From Paracentrotus lividus (Eukaryota > Echinodermata > Echinoidea > Camarodonta > Echinidae), in contig CALNVZ010002200.1 of assembly GCA_940671915.1 (NCBI GenBank), forward strand, positions 1 to 64,000: a stretch of DNA of 64,000 bases. Reading direction: 5' to 3'. The notes under the pieces are model-generated. The model was not told where the DNA came from. It saw nothing but the letters and a program-made list of their open reading frames with translations, and searched no databases. Positions 1 to 10,996 of the stretch are shown in pieces. The translations under genes were made by a program, and so were the position numbers. Each line of letters starts with the position of its first letter. Position 1 is the first letter of the stretch.

Positions 1-71
1 GCTATGGCCTCCAGCCATGGTCATGACTCCAGTGCCCTTCCCACCAACAGAGCAGAAAGAATATAAACCAG
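1..71 (+). CDS. Harbinger transposase, exon 3 (3' part), copy L
   Basis: Translates to GYGLQPW.MTPVP.PTNRAE, the region right after the second catalytic aspartate of HARBI1-type nucleases. It is followed at 72-77 by a GTACGT splice donor. This donor is intact here, whereas the other copy has lost one G at the same junction. One base is missing inside the WLMTP motif, as elsewhere in this noisy assembly. Confidence 0.75.
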
Positions 72-697
72 GTACGTTCAAACTCAATGCCAGGTTATTA
101 CATTACACGAGAGGATAAACCTTCCAAATGCACATTCTACTGACTGGATTACATATATATTCTACAATTTCAATTTAAATAAACATGTTATTTTGAAATG
201 ATATACAAATTTTGAAATGAAGCATATTTGTGAATGTTATCATAAAATAATTTACAATTAACAAGTAAACTATAGCATTTTACACTGATTGTATTCAACC
301 AACGGAGAGATATGTTCCTACCATTCTTATATTAATCAATAGCTTTTGTTGTACGAGGATTTACTTTGATAATTACATACATAGTATTTGAAATCTAAAC
401 GAAAACTCATGGTGCTTTGTCAAATCTGCCAAACAAATACTTATTTTTATGAGCAATGCTTGAAGTTTAATGAAATTTGGTATCTTATGTTGGAACGGTG
501 TTGTTGGAGGACAATATAAATTTTGTTGGAAATCACCTGCCACAATACATTCATTTAAAAAAAAAAAAATTTAAAGAGAGTATTAGGCGTAAGGAATACA
601 CACTTAACTATTCTTCATTGAATGCACTTAACAATTTTACAAACATTTTGTAGATGTAGTATTATAATTTCATTTATATTTCTTCTTTCTATCATGA

Positions 698-998
698 AGC
701 TCACAGCGTGCTACCCGTGTCCTGACTGCCAGCAGGTCCAATAGATAGGGACAAATCCCAAAAATAAGTTCATATGTCTGATCTGCTCAGCGTCTACACA
801 TGTTCCCGAGAGAGCTGGTGACCGTAATCACCGCCTGTGCTTGCTTGCCACAACATCCAGCAAGCCATCTTGAAGCAGCCTGATGTAGATCAGGGCACGG
901 TTGAGGAAGAGGAAGTTGTAGCTCTCAAGAAGCAGGGGTAGATGCTATGACTGGAAGTACAAGTCCGTGATGACATATCAACAGGTTTATTTGCCTAG
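698..998 (+). CDS. Harbinger transposase, last exon, copy L
   Basis: Counterpart of 22721-22997. With one-base slips it reads through the AHS.TRVLIE, NKFRCL and ITAC.CLHNI motifs that mark the C-terminal third of HARBI1-like DDE transposases (the E is the third catalytic residue). It then runs through an acidic tail to a TAG at about 996-998. A T-rich tract precedes it at about 668-690. As assembled the frame is broken several times. Confidence 0.7.
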
Positions 999-1139
999 TT
1001 CAATGTAATTTCAGTGCAGAGGCTATCTAAGCTTGTTAACAATTATTGTCTCCATGAGATTGTATGCATTTGTTGAATTATAAAATACCCTGAACAGAGG
1101 AAGCTCATACACTTTTATGAGAAATCAGAATCGATAAGA

Positions 1140-1640
1140 GAACAAGCCCATATAGCATCTATACTATTTATGGTTAAATGTGATAAAGATGAGAAACTCC
1201 ATGTATAGACAGCAACAACAGGCCATTTAACTATCTATACTTATGTCAAAGTTGATAAATGATGAGAACTCCTGTTATAGAGCAGCAACACAAGGCCATT
1301 GTAACATCTGTATACTTATGTCCAAAGTGATAAAGATGCAGAACTCCTGTTATAGAGCAGCAACCAGGCCATGTAAACACTTATACTTATGTTCAAAGTG
1401 ATAAAAGATGAGAACTCCTGTTACGCAACCAGCCCAACAAAGGCCATTTATAACATCTTATACTTTATGTCAAAGTGATAAAGAGAGAACTCCGTTATTA
1501 GCGCAGCAACACAAGCCATCGATAAATTGTTATACTTATCTTAAAATTGATAAGAATGAGGAACTCCGTTATAGAGCAGGCAACAAAGCCCCATCATACA
1601 TGTTATAGTTATCTAAATTGATAAAATGGAACTTGTGATT
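1140..1640. repeat. ~70-bp minisatellite, copy L
   Basis: Six to seven degenerate units of roughly 65-72 bp, each containing 'gataaagatgagaactcctgttatagagcagcaaca'-type sequence (compare 1186, 1262, 1338, 1408, 1480, 1552). It lies just beyond the 3' end of the transposase gene. The same array is at 22255-22620 in the other Harbinger copy, so it was part of the element before the copies separated. Confidence 0.85.
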
Positions 1641-1650
1641 TTAAACCCTA

Positions 1651-3174
1651 CAGTGAATCCAAAAAGAAACTATACACTTTTGACAAGGCTACCAAAAAAC
1701 ATAGATTATTGGGGAAAAGGTTTTTTATACCGAGGAGAAATAAAAAAAATAATAAATAAATAAAAATTAAAAAAAAGACACCTAGGAAATGTCAAATAAA
1801 AGAAATTTAAAACATATTCTGAAAGAGCAACTCTTTCAACACTTTTAGACCATGGTGATTATATCTTAAGCTTCAATGAAGATCATGCATTGTTTGCAAA
1901 CATTTTTAAATTGTGCAAGAGTGGTAATGAAATTGAAGCCACAAAGCTGACAAAAAAAGAGAACTCCATCTGATATAAATATCATAACTCTTTAACGAAG
2001 TGTTTTTGAGCCAAATAATTTTGGCAAGGGTGTTGTTACAGTTATCGACTAGATGCTGTGTAACATCAGATTGATCATCACAGTAATCCATGATTTAGTA
2101 CACATCCAAAGAGTAAATCATGCACTGACAGTCCTAAAAAGCCTCTTAATACTTTTGAAAAGTGATTAGTGTTGTCTTCGACGTATGTGCTTACTCATGC
2201 TTGATCTACAGATCATCTCATATTTAACACAAAATGTAGTTCAATATGTGTAACAACACCCCTGTACAGTTTATAGTAATCAAGACATTTTTCGTTACAA
2301 AAAGTTATGCTATTTCAATAAGAGGAGGTTGCTTTTTTGATAGGCTTTGCCTCCACTTTTGCACAATTCAAGAATTTACATGTCGTAACATGCATCGTGT
2401 TCATCAAGTCATTAAAAATATTACACACCAAAATTGGTACCAAAAGATGCAGAAGAGTCTTCTTTCTGAATATGTATCAATAATTTGGAGTTTATAATTT
2501 GTTTTTTTTTAATAGTCATTTTTCTAGCGTAGTCTATTTCTTTATGACTCACTCGGTATATGCTCATATTCTCAACTATTATTATGACACATAAAAAATT
2601 CCAAAAATAACGCATTCTTCAGTGAGCAATGCCCACTTTATGAAGGACACAAAAAATAGCGCTGCGCAGGAATTCGCTATACATTATCAACCTAGGTATG
2701 GCATGCCAAGAAGGTTTCATAGAAATAATGCGATTGAATCAGCTAACAGAGTAAACACATAAGTCAGAAATAAACAATCAATTTACAAATGCAAAAATGT
2801 AGTTTTTCATCGTTGTTTCTATATTATTGATTTTTGCACTGACTTCAGTTCATTTTAGATTCTTTGTTAGGCCGCACTGAATTTATTTTTCGGCATGTAT
2901 TATTACTGAATCGTTCTTAGCATACCATACCCACGTGGCATAAATGTATAGCCGAGGTTCCGGTGCGCAGTGCTATTTGTTGCATGCATCCTTCATCCAA
3001 AGTGGCATCTGTTCCCATACAGACATGTAGTTATGTATGCAATTGTAAACATCATAATGATGTATGTGAAGATCATGAGCTAAATATTCGAATCCTTTCA
3101 CCCAGAATCATATATTCTTAATTTGGTTAGCCTTGTCCAAATACAGTGTAATAGTTCTTTTGGGAAAGCAACTG
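1651..3174. mobile_element. Fold-back MITE family A, split by a nested family B MITE
   Basis: Outer ends CAGTGAATCCAAAAAGAAAC (1651) and GTTC..TTTTGGGAAAGCAACTG (about 3174) are inverted copies. The inner text (catattctcaactatta, gcaatgcccac, gcgcaggaattcgcta) is that of family A elsewhere in the window (33957, 39811, 45600, 50928). The left arm is interrupted at about 1730 by a family B element. TA dinucleotides flank both ends. Confidence 0.75.
1730..2556. mobile_element. Fold-back MITE family B nested in family A
   Basis: Begins after TATA with CCGAG(TGAG) and ends GACTCACTCGG followed by TATA. The whole length is an imperfect palindrome containing 'gtaacaacacc' and 'gtgctcactcatg' boxes. 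TA is the likely target. Mirrors 21336-22164. Short apparent reading frames inside are by-products of the palindrome. Confidence 0.75.
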
Positions 3175-3204
3175 ACATGTTTCATATTGAAAAATACAAT
3201 ATTC

Positions 3205-3540
3205 ACTCATTGCTCAGAGCGTTTCTTTTTGCAGCGCTTGCTTAAAATATCTTTAGCAAGTTGTAGTTTTTCGCCCACTTCCAGATTGTTTCTTCACTGA
3301 CAGCTTATCCTTTGTCAACTTCAAGCAGCTGTTGTTGAATACTGCGTATCCTCAAGTTTTCTTCCTTTAATTAGGATGTTTGCTTATGTGCTGGGTTTTT
3401 GTCAGGTTCTGGCTGGATTTGCGACTTTCCTGGTTGTGGATGGGTTGCCGCTGTTCTTCTTGTGGCTGGGTTGGTGCTCTGAGGTGAACTATGCTCTCAT
3501 CTTTCCTCTGGCTTGATTCATTGTCTCCTGTCTTTGTCAA
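3205..3540 (-). CDS. Myb-like partner gene, last exon, copy L
   Basis: Counterpart of 20400-20751. On the minus strand an acceptor (gcacag) precedes TTGACAAAG. A Gln/Pro-rich linker follows, then a charged coiled-coil-like end (QQQLLEV.KDKLSVKKQ...). The frame is broken by small indels. The linker region is shorter than in copy R. Confidence 0.6.
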
Positions 3541-4030
3541 CTGTGCAAATAGAAAACACATATTTAAACTTGATATATAGCTTCCGCAAATTCAATGAGG
3601 CCATGTTTCTTATCAGTATTAACATATTCAATCATTGCATGATTTATTATTGCTTCACTAATATACCTGAAAAGGTTAGGAAGCGGGAACAAAGCACAGC
3701 AATTTTCTTTAAAACAAATATTCTTATGACAAGACAAAACGCGGAATCTGAATAGCTGATGCAAGACTTATATGGTTGCAGAAAAAGCAATTTTAGATTA
3801 TGTGACTTTAACTATCTCGCGATTAGAGCTGTCTAATGTAAGTTTGTGAAAAAAAAAAAAATCCATGTTTCTATGTTCACTTCATAACTTCAATTTTTGT
3901 CATCATCTGATTGTTGCTACTTCATCTTCTTGAAGCAAAAATGTTACTATATAGAAAGCAGGTAATTTCATATCAACAACATGACAAGAATTTCAATAAT
4001 TTCAAACATTTGAAGCATTTCTTAACTTAC

Positions 4031-4156
4031 CAAAGCAGAATGTTCCACCTCTGCCTCTAAGACCGCACGGAACTCCAGCTTTTTTCACGCTGTCCTGGGA
4101 GGCGATTCCAGGACCATCTCGTGTCTCTGAATGTAGACGGCGGTCTGGGCCACCTC
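4031..4156 (-). CDS. Myb-like partner gene, exon 4, copy L
   Basis: Flanked by a TTTTATTTTCAG acceptor and a GTAAGT donor on the minus strand. One frame is open for the whole exon and is rich in Gly/Arg (GGPDRRLHSETRDGPG...). It is the better-preserved of the two copies: copy R (19801-19919) has several substitutions and indels. Confidence 0.55.
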
Positions 4157-4561
4157 CTGAAAATAAAATTTGGCATATGCGAAATACTAATCAAGTGTCA
4201 AATGTTAGAATATCAGAATTTTTGCATTACACATTGGCAGTTTCCAGATGAGAGATACATATCACATTACTGTGTTAAGTCACGCCAACAAAAGAACTTG
4301 AGTCATAACTAACAATCAGAAAAAAGTGCATTAAAGCTACTCTGAACGTTCCTAGTTTCTAATGAAAGAAACATTATTTAAAGTTACTTGTATATGAATA
4401 AAACAATGAAATATAACACATTATTGATGGAATAAAATTTTGAAGTATACAATGTATTTAAGTTCTCAAAGTTCTGATACTAAATTTAATCTGACCATTC
4501 TAGTTGATAATCTTGAATTTTCATTTGTGAATGTACGCATAAACATGAATTGATTATATGA

Positions 4562-5289
4562 TGCCATAACGTTTGAGTGCCCTTGAATAAGTGTGGAGTG
4601 TACATTCTGCTCTAAATATGCTGAATGTTATTAAGATTTAATCTCAACAACTATACAGGCCACTTAATTGCTGATTAATTGACGTCTATTAAATAAAGAC
4701 TCCTCGATGTAGGACAACAAAATATGTCACAATCAAAACATGAATTACAAGAATACATAATTTTCTGTATAATTAATTACTAGTAATAGTTAACCAAAAA
4801 TCTAGGGTGAGGAGGAGGAGCTACCGCGCAGGAGAGCTCGACAGCAATTTGAAATGTGCATGTAATGAGTATTTCAAGTTCACAGAAAGAGTGTTTTTTG
4901 GATTGATGATACAACCCTACTGAAAATAATCAATTTAGTCTTGATTTGAGTAGAAGTTAATAATCTAGTTCCAGGATATTTGTCAGATATCTTTGAATTA
5001 GACAACGCAATGTGGCCGATTGCTTCTTGAATGATGCTAACAAAAGTTAGTTTTCAACAATCTGACTCCATCAAAAGTGATTTTGTATATTTACTCTCAA
5101 TCATTGTCCAATGAATAATTAATGACATTAAGTGACACATTTTTGAACTCCTCAGACATTCAGCTTGAGAAAATGTATACTCTTTGGGGTTAAGATTTTG
5201 AACAAAGCTTAGAGCACTTTCAGTGAATGCGTGCAATCAGCAAAATTTTGAAGATGTGTCAAACCATGCACAACAACCTTTAAAGCGCC
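4562..5289. mobile_element. ~700-bp inverted-repeat element (GGCCAT.CGTTT ends), copy L
   Basis: Mirror of 18704-19403 inside the Harbinger arm. The ends GCCATAACGTTTGAG and the complementary ...GCGCC are recognisable but more worn than in copy R. It sits in an intron of the Myb-like gene. The third Harbinger copy lacks it (empty site at 63771). Confidence 0.7.
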
Positions 5290-6459
5290 ATGTTGAATTC
5301 GATGTAAAATATCAGAATATGCGTAATCATTTGATGATTTTAAATGTTACGTGAGTATTGAGTTCCAATAATTAATTAACTATAACGAATGACTCCTTTA
5401 AGGCGTTTTGCTTATATCATTAGTGACTAAAAGATCACGTACATAAATCACTATGTATTAAATAATTTGTTCATTGTATTTCTTTAGGGTTGAATGTTGT
5501 GGATGTAAGAAACTATCTATATGGCAACGCTAAAAGATATACTGCTAGATCCTTGGTTTGGCTACCACTCATTATTACCTACAAACTATAGGATCCATAT
5601 GGAAATTGTATAGCAGTTATCAGCATAGAACATTGGCTATCATTGTTAAGTCATATCTAATTATATTACTATGCAGAAATATTATGCTATATCGCTTTTG
5701 TTTCTAATTTTTCGATTGTCACAGAGGTTGTTTATCCAACAATAAAAGGAATGAAGGAAGGATAATGAAACATCACTGTCGTTATTTCCGATTGTTTCAT
5801 TCACACATATATTTCGTAGACGTACCAAAGAAGTAGTGAGTGGTCTATGATAATAATATTAATAATAATGGTGGCTTCTTAATAACAGTGTGTTCCTAAA
5901 AAAGGTAATCGAAGTTCAAAGGCAGTAATTTCAAATATATGGCTTATTTTTGGATGTTTATGCTAAAATACTAAGTAACTCATTGAGCTTAATTCTGAGA
6001 CATTGTTACGTTCCAAACTGTAAAATGGGATCACGAGGTTAGGCTCCTTGAAGGTGATTAGATGATACAAAACCCATTTTTTTATTCTAAGTTTTTGTTT
6101 TAAGGGTATGAAACCAACTTTTATTGGTTTTCATAGTTTTGGGGGTTGTCACACAAGTTCTCAATGAATACAATTTCATTTTGTCAAGGACCTATACTCC
6201 AATGCAATAAAGAGGCGTTCGCAATTATGAGTCTCTGAGTCGTGGAGACGTCTTGAGGACGTCTCCTGAGACTTCAGGCGTCGAGGAAATGGAACAAAAG
6301 TCAACATGCTTCAATACTCTTTAGTAGACTTCTTTAAGACGCTCGGCAAGTAAATGATAGCGTTCATTATTTTCAACTTACCAATTCCGACAATGTCTCT
6401 GCGACGTATGGATACTATAAGTTGACGTTGCGGCAACACGTCCGCAAATGATTCAAGAG

Positions 6460-6600
6460 ATTGATCCACTATTAAAGAAGTCTACAGTTGCGATGAAGAA
6501 GCCTAGTTGATACCTCGGGACAAGTGAGACTTCAGAGGCACTCATTTTATAATGAAGCCTTTCCAGGCTATTGCATCCTCCTGTCTTGACATCAGTTAAA
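6460..6600 (-). pseudogene. LINE reverse transcriptase remnant, copy L
   Basis: Matches the start of the fragment at 62160-62460 (RRAIAWKA, SRRIKLG, FFIATV). About 165 bp that follow in the third copy are missing here and in copy R (17395-17480). It lies in an intron of the Myb-like gene. Confidence 0.5.
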
Positions 6601-6740
6601 GACCTCTACCTCTTTTAGTGCATTACCTGTACTGCCCTCAATGGAGTCATGTTCTATAAAATATGTAATATGTTAATATCTCAATAGGTTTCTAAGGACA
6701 TAAAGTCAACGAATTTCACAAAATTTCTTTTAAATTTCAC

Positions 6741-6906
6741 CTGTTGCATTCGATCATCTCTGTTATTTTTTGCTCGTGATACCATCTTATGCCAAAGATC
6801 TCTCAGATGCTGACCCAAGGCCTTCTTCTTTGTCGACATCGGAAGCCCAGCACATCATCAAACTTTTTGCGGCCTCCTCCCACGCTTCCACCAATCTTCC
6901 TTTTGT
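6741..6906 (-). CDS. Myb-like partner gene, exon 3, copy L
   Basis: Acceptor AATTCCAG and donor GTGAAATTT bound a 166-bp exon present in all three Harbinger copies. A frame ending LRDLWHKMVSRAKNNRDDRM matches the last helix of Myb/SANT-like domains (K.W.DLK.R.K pattern). The first half reads best in another frame, so at least one base is wrong. Confidence 0.6.
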
Positions 6907-8055
6907 CTGGAATTTATGGAAAATAATCAACAGAATACAAGCATTAAATCAAACTACTCAACAGTTAGAAATATTTCGTAAAGAAATAGTACAAACTACA
7001 AGACTTTAGAGATATGGTAACCAAGAAAGAAAAAAAATGAATGAAGACATTTGTTGATTTCGTCCGAGATTAATTTTTTGTTTGAAATAAATGTATGCAA
7101 TTTGTCATAATTTACATAGAATCTTATTTATCAGGGCCATTTCAATTCTCCCTTCATAAGAATAAAAAATTGCAGCAAACAGGTGGTTGGTGTGTCAATT
7201 CCACATTAACTGACATCACACGAAGCATTCATGATTGTGGGTATTGTAGCATGGTCGATAATATAAAATCAGCTTAATAATTCATGAATACCAACCTTTT
7301 TCCCTATGCAATGATGAGCAAAATATGTGTTGGTATCTGACAGGAAATAGACCTGGATTTTGATGTGTGGGATTGCAATCACATTATCTCATGTCCAAGA
7401 CATGGGTAGAGTGATACGTTTATATGATATCATACATGTAGGTTTAATACCTAGGCTCCTCGGAAAGACATTGAAAGAAATGATTTGTTTTATTTCTATA
7501 TTTGCCTTTTATGCTATGTCAAATTTACTAAAGGAATGTCTTTTCGGCACTTTTTATCAGAAAATATCCAAATATATTGAAAATAGGTCTACCTATAAGT
7601 TTTCACCCCTTTTACTTGGAAAAAAATTTTTAGGAAAAATGTAAATGTAACCACCAAAATACATGTATCAAAAAAGGGAATTTGTTTCATATCTGTTAAC
7701 ACATATTGGCTTTTATTGGTGGTTACATATTTCATTGAAATCAAATTTAAAAAAATATTGCTTCTTTTTTATTATTATTTTGTTTTTACTTGAAAGATTT
7801 ATTTCAAAGATTTATAGAACAATCTACATCAACCATGACATCAGGACTGAGATGAATCCGCTAAGCCAAGGACACACTTTTCTTTCTTTGATGACATGTC
7901 CGGAATTCTGTAGACAATGCCAATTGGTCTAACGTTAGACACTAAGTTAAAGACCGTTGACGGAGTAAATACAACCTTTCATCGATTGAAAGCTAAGTAG
8001 GCGTATAACATAAATACCCCCAAATAATTTAAATTTTCATAACAGTATTCATAAA

Positions 8056-8392
8056 AGATGATCGAAACTCAACCAGGCCATCCCTCCAAATACTCGAAAA
8101 GTTACCCCATTTAATGGCGCGGTTGATGACGTCAAAGAAGTTTAAGGAATGCTACTGCCAGGCATGATTGGGTTTCGCCTTTACAAAACGTTATATTGCT
8201 ATGTCAGAACAATAGACCCCATGTGTGCTAGAATTCTATTGTTATGAAATGAAAGGCAAATTCATTCAGCATTTAGCATGTAGCATTCCGTTAACATTTT
8301 TCGACGTCATCAGCCGCGCCACTATAATAGGGGTACTTTTTCGAGTACTTGGGAGGGATGGCCTGGTTGAGGTTCGATCACCTTTTTAATGT
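8056..8392. mobile_element. ~340-bp fold-back MITE, copy L
   Basis: Arms GATCGAA(C)CTCAACCAGGCC and GGCCTGGTTGAGGTTCGATC, continuing inward with 'gtactcgaaaaagtacccc' and 'ggcgcggctgatgacgtc'. Mirrors 15545-15884. It is absent from the third Harbinger copy, which has a larger deletion here. Confidence 0.7.
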
Positions 8393-8614
8393 AAATACTT
8401 TCTAGATGGAAGATAAAAATGCTTAAATGGGAATTGTTGTATATGAGAATATTAGCTTTCGTTTTATATATAATTTGGTTTTCATTTCTCGGTCCGGTCT
8501 GGGACCTTAAGAATAAATATTAGCATTTTGGGAAAAAAATTCTCGGTAAGCTCATGAACAAAAATAGAACTTGGATTGTTCTATAAATCCTGAAATTTGG
8601 TTTGAAATACTCAC

Positions 8615-8716
8615 GTTCGCTTGTCATTGTTAGGGAATATATCTCCGATAGTGGGCTTTGATATACGTGCAGATCGCCTGCACTTGCACATCCGAATAGT
8701 TAATCCGTGGTCCTTC
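8615..8716 (-). CDS. Myb-like partner gene, exon 2, copy L
   Basis: Bounded on the minus strand by ATTTAACAG and GTGAGT. Translates to EGPRINYSDVQVQAICTYIK then AHYRR, helix-forming text expected for the first helix of a Myb/SANT-like domain. An apparent stop near the 3' end disappears if one base is removed. Confidence 0.65.
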
Positions 8717-10739
8717 CTGTTAAATATAAAATAAAATCAAGGTTACAAGAATTTCACAAAGATAAGATCCAATCAGGCGTACAGCCTAATATAGCCAGGC
8801 ATGGCATAAGGCTTAGCCTTGCCCTTACTTTTACTTAGCAAAGAGAATATTTTATCATGTTAGTGATGACATCACGACTGGGATCCCTGGATGGGAATTA
8901 ATGATTCATGACATAGGCTAAGTGGAAAAAAAATATCCCATACTATTTATTTGTATATACATCCAACATGAGAATACCACCCATAGTCTGTCAAGAGCAC
9001 TGGCGTAAATCCGTAAAGAATGCTTTTATCGGGGGGGGGGGGATATTACATAATAATACAAAGCGCCAACCAGCTTTAAACCTAGATCTACCTCAAATAA
9101 ATTAATAATCTAGGCCTAGTCTCATTGCAATATAATTTGTAATGGATTAGATATCAAATACGTGCACACATAATTGTTAGCACTCGAGTGATCGGGTTAC
9201 CTTGTGATTATGAGAACAGACTGGTAGAGAAGGAAGGGACTTTGGGAAAGCTAGCGGCAGCTATGGTTTTGATTCAAGAGTCTTAGAATAAAGATACATT
9301 TTATTTGTTGGGACTTAAAACTATCCTGTCTGGAATCTATTCTTAGCTTGTACTTTTTGTAGGCCTATATTCTAACCCTTTTCAATTCTTCCATTATATT
9401 TTTCATTTCGTTTAGTAGAATTTTTAGACCCTTTTTCATTTTTTGGGATAGAATCTAACATTAGGCATAGTCTAGAGACTATATGCCAGTTTTTTTACCA
9501 CCTAAGAATTTTACTTAGCTTGAGCTGAGCTGCTCAAGACATTCTAGTTCTACAATTGACTTTCCATTGGAAGAAAACTCCTGCACTGCAGTAAGGTTCC
9601 TCCCAGTGCAAGGTCAATTTTGAATTGATCATGCATAAGTGCAAGTGGTCCATTCCACGCAAAGTGGTCCTGGGTCATGAAAATTAGATTTTTTTTTTCT
9701 TGGCTAAATTGGGTATTTTGTTAATGTATGGTATCCAGACTGTCAAAAAACAATAACAACATTTCATTCACTGGTATTGACTGGCTGTAAGAGGGCAGTA
9801 GAGCGCAAGCTCTTTTATTTTACTCAAAAAAGAAGAAAACAAACAGTTATATTAAATAATGATTATTTATTAGAACCCATTCTAAAAATACTTCAGTGAA
9901 CAAGCTTTGACACATTTAACGTTAAGTCCCATATTTTTGGAAAACAAGCACTTTGTGAGCTTAAAGTGCATGTTGTTAAAAAAAAATAGGTTGTCCTTTG
10001 GTCTGATTAATATGTAACATACGTAACAAAAATAAAGCATTTTTATATGTGGGGGAAACAATTTTCCTCTTAGAAACAAGATATCTCTGATTTAAAGTTA
10101 GAATTGACAAGGCATAAAGAAATGAGGACTTACCAAAAAAATAAATGACGAATCTAAATTTTATTGTGACTATCATTGGAAACACAATGGTAGTGTATTT
10201 CATATGCTAATTCGTGATCATTTCGAGCGTCATGCATGAAATACTAAATTATGGAGGAACTTTTCTCCGTGCAAAATATGGCAGTTTGGTCCACGAGGTC
10301 AATACTTGACATCGTATCATGAGTGAGTCTAACGTTAACTTAGTCAAAGTTTTAGTTGGGATAAGGCATTTTTGCCGGAGTTAAATGGTTGGATGCATAT
10401 CACTAAATCAAAATTATTAGTTCAATTAAAAATGTTCTTAGCTCTCGAACTCTCGTTAAATGTCATTTTCGAGAATCTATGCCTCGAACTACGAAGGAAC
10501 GTAGACTAGGCCCTACTTTGTGATCGTTTGTCGCACTATTCATTGGAGGTATAGATGGGACCGATTCAAGACGCGATGATTTGTGTCGCAACGACACGGC
10601 TATTTTCTTCTTGTTTTATCAATTACGTCAACCAATATCTAATAATTGCCGGCTACCACATTAAGATCATGTAAATGAACATGTGTAATATATATGTCGT
10701 AATTTCAAAGGCTCACATATTCTGAAAAACGCAACTTAC

Positions 10740-10766
10740 CGTCTGTGTTTCTTCTTGTTCAGCCAT
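10740..10766 (-). CDS. Myb-like partner gene, first exon, copy L
   Basis: Nine codons, MAEQEETQT, followed by a GTAAGT donor, 230 bp inside the terminus. Copy R has the same exon at 13078-13106 with two extra bases. The position near the end and facing inward is usual for Harbinger genes. Confidence 0.6.
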
Positions 10767-10864
10767 CTTTTCGGATTCGAGGCAGACGTATTTTATGTTG
10801 ATTTTTTTTTCCGCGCGTGGGCGTGGCCTAAATTGTCAGTAGGCTCTCCACTATAGTTCAAATA

Positions 10865-10996
10865 TTAATCCGACTGACAACTTGTCAGTCGGCTTCATGA
10901 AACGCTTTTCTTGTCAGATCTGACAAGTTGTCGGACTATGACGTATTTGTCAGGTCTGACATCATGTCAGACGGGAAATGTTGATGAAACACCCCC
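10865..10996. repeat. Harbinger terminus and subterminal repeats, copy L
   Basis: Contains the short palindromes CCGACTGACAACTTGTCAGTCGG and TGTCAGATCTGACA, then GTCAGGTCTGAC and GTCAGAC, and ends GATGAAACACCCCC. These are candidate transposase or Myb-protein binding sites. Exact mirror arrangement of 12838-12972. Confidence 0.8.

Larger units (their letters stand above)
1..10996 (+). mobile_element. PIF/Harbinger transposon, copy L (cut by window start)
   Basis: Inverted copy of the element at 12838-27360. Position 1 corresponds to about 23674 of that copy, and the match continues to the terminus, where GTTGATGAAACACCCCC ends at 10996. The transposase reads on the plus strand (its 3' exons are at 1-71 and about 698-998) and the Myb-like gene on the minus strand (exons at 10740-10766, 8615-8716, 6741-6906, 4031-4156 and about 3205-3540). 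The first ~3.7 kb (transposase exons 1-2 and the other terminus) should lie before the window. It shares all passenger insertions with the other copy but differs by substitutions as well as indels, for example in Myb exon 4, so it is not simply the same read. The bases after the terminus are GGA, so a matching duplication cannot be checked here. Confidence 0.82.

Noticed and set aside
6230..6300. Repeated GAGACGTC(TC) boxes as operator sites
   Set aside because: They occur in decayed intron sequence of the Harbinger copies and near 54790-54900 in unrelated context; no regulatory link can be shown.
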